From: Areca catechu
Lineage: Eukaryota > Streptophyta > Magnoliopsida > Arecales > Arecaceae
DNA: 64,000 nucleotides
Assembly (NCBI GenBank): GCA_021397845.1
Contig: CM038050.1
Span: 9,180,471 to 9,244,470 of the forward strand
Direction of reading: 5' to 3'
The notes below the pieces were generated by a model. It made no database searches and was not told the origin of the DNA. It saw nothing but the letters and a program-made list of their open reading frames with translations. Each line of letters starts with the position of its first letter. Positions within the stretch are counted from its first letter, which is position 1. Positions 21,899 through 33,710 of this stretch are shown here, piece by piece. The position numbers were made by a program, and so were the translations under genes.

Positions 21899-22330
21899 TT
21901 AAAAGATCAGCTCTCTTAAGTGTTTGATGAATGACAATTTCTTTTTTAGGGGGAGCATGTAATTAAATTCTTCGGTAGACCTTTTGTTTATCAATAACTT
22001 TGAATTATCGAACTTGTTCAAATTTGATTCGGTCGGATCTTTTCGAATGTTTTGTTGATGTCTGTCATTTAACAATATCGATAACCGTTTGTATTGTTCA
22101 GATAACTTTGTACTTAGACTGATCATTTTCAAAAAATTTTTTGAATGATCCGATGATTCCATACTTAGAAAATTTCTCATTTGTGAAACTTTTACTTACC
22201 ACCTTTTTACTTATCAAGCAATTTATTATATCTTCTTTTAGAAAAAGATGTTTATTTTATTTAAAGTTCAACAATCTATGTTAAAGAAAAGAGAGTTCTT
22301 CATTTCATATTAAAGGTTGGACAAGTCTAT
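21899..22330. other. Unassigned internal sequence of A or of the copia-like insert
   Basis: A minus-strand open frame (22180-21899, 93 residues, Ser/Lys/Leu-rich) matches nothing recognised. The stretch lies between the minisatellite and the 3' end of the antisense gene of A. Confidence 0.3.
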
Positions 22331-22510
22331 ACATCAATTATACAGATTGATTTTTTACATTCTGTTCAGTTACATTTTCCTTTTCAACCTGTTCTAGAGC
22401 GGGGGCTGTTATTTTTCTTCTTCTTGAGTCTAGGCGTTCAACACTGGCTCTTTCTGTTGATCTTCAATTTATTTTTTGGCCTGATCTTCAATTTATTTCT
22501 CAGCCAGATC

Positions 22511-24342
22511 TTATTCATCTGATTCTTCTTCAATTTTGGACATGTCCAGATCAAGATAATTTTTTTTTACTTTGTTCAGGTAATCTGCATAGCCATAATC
22601 ATAGCTTTCGACGCTCGCCTCATGAAGTTTATCTTGAAAAGCCGATGATCTCATATAATTTCTTACGGCTTCATTGATAGCCTCTTTGACAGTTTACTCT
22701 GCTTTTTTTCTTGCTGTCATAACCTTTCCTTCGGCTTTTTCTAGTTTAACTTCAGCCGACCGAAATTTCTTCTTCTTTTTCTTTAGTTTTGATTCCATAT
22801 TGGTTTTCTTTGATTGGGCTGCTTTAAGTTCTGCTTCCAGAACTAATATTTGGGTTGCTTGCACTTTTAACTTTTTCTCCATAACATTCTTCAATTCTTC
22901 TACAGCCTCTTTTTTTGCTTTAGCTTTGTTTATTTCGTTGCGCATAACTTGGCGGAGCTGATCGAAACTTTTCAAGCTTTCTTCCATTATGGTGATTCCA
23001 TGGATAAGCTGCATGTTTTCATAAGTTGATTTGATCAGATTTGAAAGGATAAAGAAATAATTTTTCACTTGTTTGAAACAAAGTTTAGTTTTATACCTTG
23101 AGCATTATCGGATGGAATGACAAAACTGTATCATCTATTTGCTGGGATTTAGTAAAATTCCAGTCTTTCAAAATTATGGTCGCACTTAGAAGGCGATGAG
23201 CCAACGCTGGGTCATTCAAGCCCGATTCATCTGTGTAGACATGAAAATCAGTTATGACGTCTTCAGCAGAAAGTCTCTCTTCTTCTTCTGTCATGGGGGC
23301 TTTCCCTTTGTCAGCTTGGTTAATAGGGGGCGATGATGGACCTGCTGTAGATGTTTTGATTGATTGCCTCACTTGTATGGGAGGCTGAAGAGATGTGGAA
23401 AGAGGAAACTCATCCTTATTTGATATGCTGACTATTATTATTGGAGACTCTGGAGCTGATGAAGTGGCTGGTTTTATCTTTTTTGATTTTTTGGTCTCTC
23501 TTTCCTTTTGATCGGACAGAGTGGCCACAGTCTTCCTTTTCTTCAACATCTGTCGAAGCCTCTGGACATCCAACATGGCTGATGTATCTGCATAAGCCAA
23601 AGAATTGGATACTAGAATTAATCATCAAAAAATAAGTGAAAGAGTAATATAGGCAGTAAGATACCTAAGGAAGGTTTGGGACTGATTTCAGTTGAATATA
23701 ATCCTCTTTCATTGAGAAGCACTTTTATCGAGGGAATCTCCATTCCCATGAGCTTTTCATGGTTTTCTTTATTTGTTGCCAAAATCTTTTTGCTATCGTT
23801 CAGAGTTATTCGGGGTTCCTTATGGTTGATGCTAAAATTCCAAGGGATTTTAGAAACTATATAAAAGAAACAAGGCTTCCAGCCATAAATGGCCGAAGGA
23901 AGCCCGACGATGAATTTTTGACCATGGCATGGGTTAATCACCCATCACCCTTGGCCATGAAAATCTCGTTTTAGTACAAACAAAGGTGTAAAAAGGCGCA
24001 AATTATTTGGATACTGTTGGAAGTTAATTGACCTGGTAGTATGCGGTATAGCTTGAAAATCTTGAGGAAGAAAGGATAGAGTGGAAACCTAAGTCCAGCC
24101 TTTAAATGTTCTTCATAGATCATTATGCTACCCAGAGGAGCCCGATCTATTTGTTCTTCAGAATTGGGACAACTACTGCAAAATCATATGAGATATTATA
24201 GTACTTCTTTAATGCGAGGATCCTATGTTCTGTTAAGGAAGTCCTTATAGCATCTATCCTAATTGATTCGGCTTGTTTTTTTCTTTTGAGAAGTAGAACC
24301 TTCCGATTCATTGGTACGACTAATTTCTAAGTTTCTGGCCAT
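22511..24342 (-). pseudogene. Antisense gene of element A (PF04195-type, coiled coil)
   Basis: Starts at ATG 24342 (MARNLEISRTNES), 546 bp from A's 3' LTR, with a TATA box (minus strand ACTATATAAG, 24481-24490) about 140 bp upstream. The PF04195-like part includes YEEHLKAGLRFPLYPFF, ICAFLHLC and LPSAIYGWKPCFFY. Intron 1 is 23588-23664, exon 2 ends at 23097, intron 2 is 23009-23096. Exon 3 begins near MQLIHGITIMEES, runs through a Lys/Glu coiled coil and ends EASVESYDYGYADY...YLDLDMSKI. Frameshifts occur near 24275, 24165 and 23945 and a stop at about 22694. GAATGTAAAAAATCAATC (minus strand, 22342-22364) may be the poly(A) region. Confidence 0.75.
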
Positions 24343-24480
24343 GGAAAAGAGAAGAAGGAAAGGAAGATTAACTTAAAGAAAAGGTTGAAGAGAAGAGGGG
24401 CCGACCTGAAAAAATTCTTTTGCTCCTAAGGTGAAGAAAGTTGTAATGGTAGAAAATCTATTTTCTTGAAAGAGATGATG

Positions 24481-24490
24481 CTTATATAGT
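24481..24490 (-). promoter_or_regulatory. Candidate TATA box of A's antisense gene
   Basis: ACTATATAAG on the minus strand, about 140 bp before the ATG at 24342. The equivalent box in element C is at almost the same distance from its ATG, which makes chance less likely. Confidence 0.55.
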
Positions 24491-24871
24491 GATGTTTGGC
24501 GGTTAAGATCTTCTCCTCGAACACCGAGATTGCTTCTGATCATGCCACCTGTCCACAACATCCGATGAAAAGATACGGTTCTTTGAAATCGAAGTGACTA
24601 CTATGATCTGGCGGTAGACATATCGGTGATGAGACGTTTACATTTAATCGATGATGATCCTTCATAAATTTCAAAAATAGCAATGATGATAGTAGACTAC
24701 GGTAGTCAGTTTTTATAATTGCTTCTCCTATCGGAGGTTGACACGTCGTTAAGGCATGCGGCTCAAGAATGGAAGCGTTGGTTGAAAAAAAAAGAAGAAA
24801 AAAAAGAATGAAGGAAAAAGAAAGAAAGGAAGGAACTTCTGATAGCTTCTGATATTCATTTAATGAATTCA

Positions 24872-24888
24872 GAAGCTGGGAGGATTAG
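24872..24888 (+). other. Polypurine tract of element A
   Basis: GAAGCTGGGAGGATTAG immediately before the 3' LTR; primes plus-strand DNA synthesis in LTR elements. Confidence 0.6.
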
Positions 24889-25525
24889 TGTTGGGTCAGG
24901 ATAGATTTGGTCAGGATTAGTGTTGGGTCAGGATAGATTTGATAGACTTATGTTAATTTGGAAAGAGCGTAAGGCCGATCAACGCCGAAAGAGCGTAAGG
25001 CCGATCAACACCGAAAGAGCGTAAGGCCGATCAACGCCGAAGGAGCGCAAGGTCGATTGATGAGCCATAAGGCTAATCAACGCCCATAGGGCACGAAGCC
25101 GACCAATGTGCAAGGGGCACCCGGCTGATCAATATCCAAGTTGATCTTGATGATATGTCGACCAATCTCTGTCGAAGAAGATAAACCGTAAGAATTATAA
25201 AGGATAACGATTGATGTACGTGCCAGTCCACTAACAGACTAACGTTTTCAGTTTTCTTAGCTGGATACAGTTAAGATCTGGGCCTATAAATACCAGCGAG
25301 TGGGAGAAAAAAGGGGATTCGAAACAGAGAAATTCTAGCGCACCCTTTACTCTATTCTTCCCTCAGACCTAATCTGTCTAGTCTAGACTTCTGTGGCGAA
25401 CTTGGGCATTAGAACATCACCCCATCAAAAGCTACAAGAAGATGAAGAAAAGCTAGATCAACTAGCTGAATTCAATTCCAACAAGTTCCATCCAAGCTCA
25501 AATGTGCAGCAATCTGGACACAACA
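24889..25525 (+). repeat. 3' LTR of element A
   Basis: TGTTGGGTCAGG ... ACACAACA. It begins with a short local duplication (ATTAGTGTTGGGTCAGGATA occurs twice, at 24885 and 24917). Only about four of the ~30-bp U3 units are present, against eight in the 5' LTR. TATAAAT is at 25285-25291. TSD TGTAT follows at 25526-25530. Confidence 0.92.
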
Positions 25526-27038
25526 TGTATCATAATAATTCAAATGATTAATTTATCGGGGAAAAAAAAACTAATGTATAAAAAATTAATTGTATGAAAT
25601 TCGATGAAATTAGCTGCTTTATGATTCACAAGCTTTCACTGATACCAGCAACCACTGCATATACTTTCGAGCTTGCTTGAGGCCGAGGAAAATTGCTGCC
25701 TGAAAATTGGTAAGTAAATGATTGATTTGGAGAGCTAATCGATGGTGATTATTCGTAACATAGAACTTTTTATCCTGGGCTTAAAAAAAAAGATTAAAAA
25801 AAAAAAAATCATGCATGCATGGCATTATTTGCACTTGCATAATGATGCTGGAATTGGAAAATGGTGCATTTTAATGGGTATGAAAAATTACTTGCACTTG
25901 TGGTGGAAAGAAGTCCACATACGGAACACATTTGATGGATTTGATCACATGGTGCATGAATATTATCATTTGGTCAAAGCTTTTATAAAACTCCATTGCT
26001 TAAATATCAATAATATTGATGGCAGTCAGTGGATTGTTAGCTTTTCAAAGCTGCCCACATTGGTAGAAGATTTGAGTGGTGTTGAATCACCATCATATAG
26101 ACGATATTTATTTTGAAGCCCAGACAGTATGTTCGATCTTTGTCCCTGAAAAATGTTAACAATCGATGATGACCACTGAAAGGGATGCATAAGTCCATGA
26201 CACAACCAAGCCGGGGACCACAGTATACAAAAAGGAGAAGAATGTTTATCATGATATAAATCTAGTACTCGTTCCGATTAGTTCGCACATACATATTTAG
26301 TTGTGCTCCGAGCTTTTTAGGAATTGTTGAAACTATCCATGATAGTTTTCTACATCTTTCAAAAGATGATCATGGCTGTTTATTATAGTGACCTGTATTG
26401 AATCTTTCTTTAATTTCCCCATCCATGCCGAAATCACTGATGTTCCCTCATCGTTAATGTTGGTTGGCTGGCTTGTCTTGTCAAGCAACGAGTTGTCGGC
26501 GAATCTAATCCTCACAGCACCACTGATGGGAACGAGAAAGATGTGGCCAATGAAGATCCTGTACAAGTTGCAAGGATAAAGATGATATACGTGCCGTTAG
26601 CTGCGTCAAACGAATGAATCTTTGAAGCTTAAATTTTTGACGATTGAAATCGTGAAATTAAACTAGCACATATGGGGATGAATTATACAAAGATCATCAA
26701 CATGGAGCCCACATATATATGCCGTGGAAGAAGCCACGTACGTAACAGTACGTTACCATGATTTTCTTTTCTTGGTGGTTAGCAGTGCTAGCATCTTAAA
26801 GGAATACAAGTTGGTTGAAATTTGAGAGCCTGACTCCCATGCATTTTTGATGCGTGAATCTTGTAGCAGTTGGGGAATATCATGTCATTCTTTCATTGCT
26901 TTTGCCTTTTAATTTGTCTGCTACCCGACTGTACTCTATCCTAAGAAGTATGGTGCTAGTTTCCACCAATTAGGCATTATGGCTGAGAAGAAAAATACCC
27001 TCCTACCATGGCAAGACATAGGCCTCCTTTCATTGTTG
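25526..27038. other. Unassigned spacer between elements A and E
   Basis: AT-rich with several short open frames on both strands (the longest, 25742-26116 plus, is 124 residues). None matches a family I recognise and none has exon-like neighbours. Probably host intergenic DNA. Confidence 0.4.
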
Positions 27039-27043
27039 TCAAG

Positions 27044-28885
27044 TGTAAGATTTAGACTTTTGGGCTGAAGTCGGCAGGCCCAGCCGACTTCGATCCAACC
27101 TAAACAAAAAAAAAAAAAAAAAAAGAAAGAACGATGTTGGCTGAGAATCAAAATAGGGGAGGAGCTTTCTCCCTCATCCGGCCGGAGTTTTGCCGGGAGT
27201 TTTGGTGGAAGAGTCGTGAGGGGAGAGGGGACTGGTCGGCGATGGATCCGTGAAGGTTTGGGACTCGATTGGTCGGAGGTTGAGTTTCAAACGGCGAGGG
27301 AACTCTCGTTGTTTCTCTTTAAAAGCTCCTCACCGTCGCCTCATCGAGCCGCCTTCACGCACTTTCTCCTTCTTCGACGAGCGACCGGGAGCTCTACAAC
27401 ACCGGCCGGTGAGTCCTTTCCCTTTATTTTCATTTTTGGGAGGATTTTGGATGGTTTTTTTTCTTGGGTTTCCGTTCCGTTTTGGGGTCGTTCATCATCG
27501 CCGCCGCCGTCGCCGCCCTGCCTTCGGTCCGTAAAGCCTCTGCGACAACCACTCCTTGGTTGTCGGCAAACTGGGGGGAAGGCCAGTTCGGCCGGGTCGA
27601 GGGAGAAGCAGGGGGGATGGTTCGGAAGAAGAGAAAGAATGAAAGAACGAAGGAAAGAAAAAAGGAAAAAAAAAAAGGAGGGTTCCATACGGTTCAAAAA
27701 AAAAAAAAGAGAGAGAGAGAGAAGAAGAGAAAGTCAAGGGATTTTCTCGAAATTCATAAAAAATTAAAAATTTAGTTTTAATTAAAATTTTTTATTATTG
27801 TAGGGAGTCAGTCTTCTGAGCAAGAAGGCGTCGCGTAGATTTCGGGTACGGATTAGTTCAGGTGTGGATAGTTGGTTTTTGAGAAGTAAGGACTCCTAGA
27901 CTTGATCACCTGTAATATAAATGTATTTTAGATGATCTGATTTGATCCGAGCATATATATAACTATTTTCATGCATGATTATTTTTGGATAGCATGATTT
28001 GATTTCTCGAGATACAGAATGAGTTTGTTGTTATTGTTATTTGTGTTCAATTTAATATATCATATTTATCAAGTGATCTTTGAATGGGTTTGATCGTGAT
28101 ATCGATCGTTGAAAGGTGACATGTTCTGACTATATGAGATGAAATGATAAAGTATTAAGTGAAACGGTGTTTGGACTAGCCATGCCACAGCGGTACTATG
28201 GTTTCTCAGTGTGCCAGTCACAGGCTGGAGTGTGACAATTTGTGTACTAGTCACAGGCTGGAGTGTGACAATTTGTGTGCCAGCCACGGGCTGGAGTGTG
28301 ACAACAGTGTGCCCGTCACAGGCTGGAGTGTGACAATAGTGTGCCAGTCACAGGCTAGAGTGTGACCGTGGCTAGTCCAGAACCCTAAAGATAAAGGTTA
28401 AATAATAGAAATTCTAAAAAAAAAATGTAAAGTTTTCAAGATTTTTGTCATACACGAAACTTGAATTGTTTGATTGCGTGACATGATATACTGGTATTTT
28501 GCTTTTCATAAATATATATTATTATTGGTGTGATCACCTGGAAACCTTACTAGGCTGTATAGCTCACTCCCTACTATTTATTTTTTTCAGAGACTTAGGA
28601 TACATAGCGAGGATTGGGCTGGGTGTGAGACGGAGCTTCATAAATATTGAGCTAGTTAGTTAGTTTTAGTTTCGGTTACTGATGTTTATGAATCAGTAGA
28701 CCAATTAATGATATCAACTTAATAAATGGATTGTTCAATTGTTACTTGATTATTTATATAATATTAGTTTTAATTTGATATGTTTGACTTTTGTGTACCT
28801 AGACCTTGCATGATCTCTAGATAAAACCTAGGATTTGTGCGGCTGGTCGCGTAGCCGATTCCGGTGCTGGATTCGAGGCGTGACA
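27044..28885 (+). repeat. 5' LTR of element E
   Basis: 1842 bp. It has a poly(A) run at 27101-27124, a TATA-like TTTAAAAG near 27319 and a GC-rich block after it. A GGTGAGTCC donor near 27410 and a TTATTGTAG acceptor near 27803 look like an intron in the leader. A 33-bp hairpin repeat is at 28205-28371. Only the last ~320 bp have a partner (33693-34013) because the 3' LTR is truncated. Confidence 0.85.
28205..28371. repeat. ~33-bp repeat, five units, each a short hairpin
   Basis: GTCACAGGCTGGAGTGTGAC recurs five times, separated by AATTTGTGTGCCA or a variant. The ends GTCACA and TGTGAC of each unit are complementary and could form a 6-bp stem with an 8-base loop. Confidence 0.85.
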
Positions 28886-28888
28886 GAG

Positions 28889-28900
28889 TGGTATCAAAGC
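28889..28900 (+). other. Primer binding site of element E
   Basis: TGGTATCAAAGC, three bases after the LTR end. One base differs from the classic initiator tRNA-Met site TGGTATCAGAGC. Confidence 0.85.
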
Positions 28901-29038
28901 AAATCAGGTTTTAGGATCTTAGGGTATAAGCTCATCGAGAGAGTATGGGTTGATTCATAGGTGGGATAGATATTATGTCATGTTTTTTGATTATTTGAGT
29001 GTTAGTTGTATACTAATAATGATTGGTGTAAGATTTCC

Positions 29039-30713
29039 ATGGCGCATAGTAGTGGGCGTAGTCGTACTAGGAGGCCCACAAGATTTGTAGATGGATCAAA
29101 TGCTTGGGATCCTATAGAGCAGCATGAGGATACTAGGATTTTATCTGGTGATGAGGAACATCTACAAGAACCAACGCCCAATCCCATGGACAACACTGGT
29201 GATGAGGAGCATCCACAGGAACCAACGCTCAATCCTTTGGACAACACTCCAGAGACTGGGACAGCAGAAGTAGGAACACTGGGAGGATCTGGAGTTTAGC
29301 CTGGGACCAGGTAGGTCTTCCTCAGCTATTGCAATACTTAGTGCAGCAATAAGCTACTGCAAGAGCTGATACACTGAGATTAATGAAAGCACAATAGCAA
29401 CAGCAACAATTCATACAGTAGCTATTATTACAGCAGCAACAGCCAGAAGTTAGAATTCCACAAGAATGACCAATCACTTTGATAGATTTCAAGAAGTATG
29501 CGCCACCGGTATTCAAAGGAACATCTAATCCCATGGAGGTAGAGGGTTGGCTGAAAGCCGTTGAGAAAGCATTCCAAGCCTTGCGGTGTCCGGAAGGGAA
29601 GAAGGTTACATTTGCTACTTTTTTATTGCAAGATGAGGCAGCTGCTTGGTGGGAGTTGGAGCTTGGGAAGCAAGGACCAAACGATGTACCTTTTACTTGG
29701 ACAAATTTTAGAAAGGTTTTCTATGAGAGGTACTTTTCTCAAAGTGTTCGGGTACAAAAATTTCTAGAATTTGATCGCTTGGAGCAAGGTAACTTAACTG
29801 TTTCTCAGTATACTGCAAAGTTTGAAGAATTGTCAAAATATGCTCCATCATTGTTAGTATATGCTCCATCATTGTTAGTAGGTGAAGGGATCCGGGCCAA
29901 GAAATTCGAAAATGGACTTAGAGATCGGATTCAGCATTAGGTGACTGCCTTTGAGCTACCAACTTATAAAGAGGTCATCAACAAGGCATTGATTATAGAA
30001 AGGGATTGGATGTGTCTCAAGTTGAAAGAGAAAAAGCTTTGAAGAAAAGATCCGGAACAAGAGGGTATCAAGGCCAATCCTATAAAGGTACCAATGCAAA
30101 AATAAGGAAGCTTGACAATGCTACTTCAAATGACAAGATTCAACAAAAGAGTGACGTCAAGTGTTATAAGTGTGGTGGTTCTCACTATAAGCGGGATTGT
30201 ACATGGCCAGATGAGTGGAAGTGCCACAACTGTGGCAAACCGGGTCATAAGGCAGTTGTGTGTCCCTATGGTCAAGGGTCACAGCATCAAGTACCTCGTG
30301 GAAGACAGCAACTTGAAGGACAGCAGAAATCAGTAACTCAGGGACGGGTTTATGCACTCACCCAGCAGGATGCTAATGCGTCAAATTCAGTAGTGACAGC
30401 TATGATTAGATTATTTTCTAGCAATGTTTATGTTATATTTGATACTGGTGCCACCCACTCTTTCGTATCTGTTAGATCGGTTAGAGAAAGCAATGAGTTA
30501 ACCCCGATACCTTTAGAATTTGAACTATGTATTTCCACTCTTAGTGGGGATGTTTTTGTGGTTAATCAAATCTGCAAGGAGTGTAGATTGAATATTGAAG
30601 GTAGGGAGATGGAAGCTGATTTGATAGTCATGGATATGAAAGATTTTGATGTGATCCTTGGAATGGATTGGCTAGCAGCATACCATGCTTCCATCAACTA
30701 TTTTGAGAAGTAG
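29039..30713 (+). pseudogene. Element E gag and protease
   Basis: ATG at 29039 begins MAHSSGRSRTRRPTRFV. After a stop at 29297 a Gln-rich stretch with several TAG/TAA in place of Gln codons follows. The gag core (29479-29940) has FKKYAPPVFKGTSNPMEVEG and AAAWWELELG. A TAG at 29938 interrupts it. The nucleocapsid (30006 on) has two zinc knuckles, CYKCGGSHYKRDC and CHNCGKPGHKAVVC. The aspartic protease active site is VIFDTGATHSFVS near 30435, ending with VILGMDWLAAYHA near 30690. A short duplication (KYAPSLLVYAPSLLV) lies near 29840-29880. Confidence 0.88.
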
Positions 30714-33710
30714 TGAAATTTCAGATTTCTGATCAGTTAGAGTTTTATTTTGAGGGTAACAAGTTAACCCTTATGAGGAGGGTAATTTCGGCTTTTATTG
30801 CCAAGCGACTCCTCGGAAAGGTTGTGAAGGATTTCTGGCAGCGATGATAGATACTTGATAGCAGGAGCTTAAGTTGGAAGACATACCCATTGTGAAAGAA
30901 TTTCCTGAGGTCTTTCCTGATGATCTGCCAGGATTACCTCCTGATAGAGAAATTGAGTTCTCTATTGATCTTATACCAGGTATAGGTGCCATCTCCAAAG
31001 CTCCCTATAGAATGGCTCCGGCAGAATTAAAAGAACTTAAAGAGAAATTGCAATAACTGTTGGATAAAGGATTTATCAAACCTATCGTGTCTTCTGGGGT
31101 GCTCCGGTCCTATTCGTAAAGAAGAAGGATGGAAGTTTTTAGCTCTGCATTGACTATCGGGAGTTGAACAAAATGACCATAAGGAATAAATATCCCTTAC
31201 CAAGGATTGATGATCTATTTGATCAACTACAAGGAACACAGGTATTCTCAAAGATTGATCTTCATTCTGGTTATCATCAATTGAAGATAAAGGCAGAGGA
31301 TGTACCAAAGACAGTTTTTAGAACCAGATATGAACACTATGAATTTTTGGTTCTACCTTTTGGTCTGACAAATGCACCTGCAGTTTTCATGGATCTCATG
31401 AACCGAGTGTTTAGACTATATCTTGATCAATTTGTAGTAGTATTTATTGATGACATACTGATTTATTCAAGGAGTCTACAGGCACATGAGGAACACTTAA
31501 AAATAGCATTACAAATACTCAAAGAGGAGAAATTGTTTGCCAAGCTTAAAAAATGTGACTTTTGGTTGGACAGAATTTCTTTCCTTGGCCATGTTATTTC
31601 TAAGGATGGTGTTTCTGTGGATCCAAAGAAAGTGGAAGCAGTAGTAGAGTGGGAGAGACCTACTAACGTGTCTGAAGTTTATAGTTTCCTAGGAATGGCA
31701 GGATATTATCGAAGGTTTGTTGAAGGATTTTCTCTTATTGCTATACCTTTAACTCGCCTGACCCAGAAACAAATAAAATTTGAATGGACAGATAAATGTG
31801 AGCAGAGTTTTCAAGAATTGAAGAAACGGTTAGTCACTGCCCCAGTGTTGACTGTTCCTGTACAGACAGGGGATTTCAGCATATACAGTGATGCATCCCG
31901 AAAGGGTCTCAGCTGTATCTTAATGCAAAATAGAAAGGTGATGCCTATGCTTCTAGACAGCTGAAATCATATGAGTTAAATTATCCTACTCATGACCTGG
32001 AGTTAGCAGCTGTAGTTTTTGTCTTAAAAATATGGAGACATTACCTGTATGGTAGTCATTGTGAAATCTTTACAGATCATAAAAGTTTAAAATATATATT
32101 CACTCAGAAGGAGCTGAACTTGAGACAGAGAAGATGGTTGGAGCTATTAAAGGATTATGATCTGACTATCAACTACCATCTAGGTAAGGCAAATGTTGTA
32201 GCATATGCCCTGAGTAGGAAGTCTCCAAGTAAGTTAGCAGCTTTAATTACTAATCAAAAGCACATCATAATGGATCTGGAGAGGTCTGAGATTGAGGTAC
32301 GAATTCATAATTCTGGGATACAATTAGCTAGTATTATGGTACAACCTATCCTGATTGACAAAATTAAATCAGCTCAAAGGAAGATTTAGAGCTTCAGAGA
32401 ATTAGAGAGACAGTTGAGTCTGGTGCTCAGTCAGAATTTACTATATATGAAGATGATACCCTGAGGTTTGGTAACAGGTTATGTGTTCCCAAGCTTTAGA
32501 ATTAAAGAATGAGATTATGGAAGAGGCGCATGGTTCAACATATACGATGCATCTGGGTAGTATAAAAATGTATCGAGATCTACGTGAAAATTTTTGGTGG
32601 ACTGGTATGAAGAAAGACATAGCTCGGTATGTGGCTCAATGCTTGGTATGTCACAGGTGAAAGCCTAGCATCAAAGACCTGCTGGACCATTGTAGTCTCT
32701 TGCGATTCCTCAGTGGAAATGGGAGCACATTATCATGGACTTTGTGACAGGTTTGCCCAAAACCCTTAAGGAAAATAATGCAGTATGGGTGATTGTGGAC
32801 CGGTTGATGAAATCAGCTCACTTCTTATCCTTTCGTGTCGGACTTTCTCTGGAAAAATTAGCAAACTTGTACATGGAACAAATTGTAAGACTACATGGGA
32901 TTCCAATTTCTATAGTATCGGATCGAAATAGTAGGTTCATTTCATAATTTTGGAAGAGTCTTCACAAAGCATTGAGGACTAAATTAAGTTTTAGTATAGC
33001 ATTTTATCCCCAAACCGATGGACAGCAGAGCGAACCATCCAAATTTTGGAAGATATGTTGAGAGATTGTGTTATGGACTTGGGTGGTGCTTGGGACTGTC
33101 ATCTGTCGTTAATAGAGTTTGCCTACAATAACAGTTATCAAGCCAGCATTCAGATGGCGCCTTTTGAGGCTTTATATGGTAGGAAGTGTAGATCTCCTAT
33201 CTGTTGGGATGATGTAGGAGAAAGAAAATTGTTGGGTCCAGAAATAGTGCAACAAACAGTAGAAAAGGTATAAATGATCAGGAAACGATTGCGTACTGCT
33301 CAGAACCGACAGAAAAGTTATGCTGATAAGAGACGAAGAGAGCTGGAATTCAATGTTGGTGATCATGTCTTTTTAAAGTGTCTCCCACAAAGGGTGTGAT
33401 GCAATTTGGTGTACGAGGCAAGTTGAGCTCGAGATTTGTGGGACCATTTGAAATTTTGGATAAGGTTGGTGAGGTGGCCTACCGATTAGCGCTACCACCA
33501 GTTTTATCTGGAGTGCACAACGTATTTCATGTGTCTATGTTACGGAAGTATATTTTCGATCTCAATCATGCAATAGATTACGTACCCTTGCAACTTCAGG
33601 ATGATTTGACCTATGAGGATGTGCCTTTACGAATTGTCGACAGCAAGGATCAAGAATTGCGACACCGAATCATACCATATGTGAAGGGACCAACTCCATA
33701 CTATTTATTT
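30714..33710 (+). pseudogene. Element E reverse transcriptase, RNase H, integrase and truncated chromodomain
   Basis: RT begins near 30874 (FPEVFPDDLPGLPPDREIEF), with a stop at 31057 and a frameshift near 31100. Intact blocks include KIDLHSGYHQL, VLPFGLTNAPAVF and the catalytic VVVFIDDILIYS near 31435. RNase H starts at FSIYSDASRKGL; a frameshift near 31940 and stops follow. Integrase shows FWWTGMKKDIARYV, MDFVTGLPKT, SIVSDRNSRFIS and MAPFEALYGRKCRSP, broken by several stops. The C-terminal part has RKYIFDLNHAIDY and the chromodomain start EDVPLRIVDSKDQELR, cut off after RIIPYVK where LTR sequence begins. Confidence 0.9.

Larger units (their letters stand above)
9931..25525 (+). mobile_element. 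Element A: Tat-like LTR element, non-autonomous, host of nested insertions
   Basis: LTRs begin TGTTGGGTCA and end GACACAACA. The 5-bp target duplication TGTAT is perfect at 9926-9930 and 25526-25530, which fixes both ends. Between the LTRs are a primer binding site, a gag N-terminal remnant and an antisense PF04195-type gene; no protease, RT, RNase H or integrase was seen. Element B sits in its 5' LTR and a copia-like fragment in its gag. Without B the element would be about 7.3 kb. Confidence 0.9.

Noticed and set aside
26333..26566. 77-residue minus-strand frame (IRFADNSLL, SAWMGKLKKDS) as a host exon
   Set aside because: It looks protein-like but I could not assign a family, and no neighbouring exons or splice sites support it.
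27216..27775. 183-residue plus-strand frame
   Set aside because: Lies wholly in the 5' LTR of E and ends in a purine run giving Lys/Arg/Glu repeats.
28205..28371. CRISPR-like array
   Set aside because: Units differ only by decay and spacers are not unique; this is a plant LTR minisatellite.
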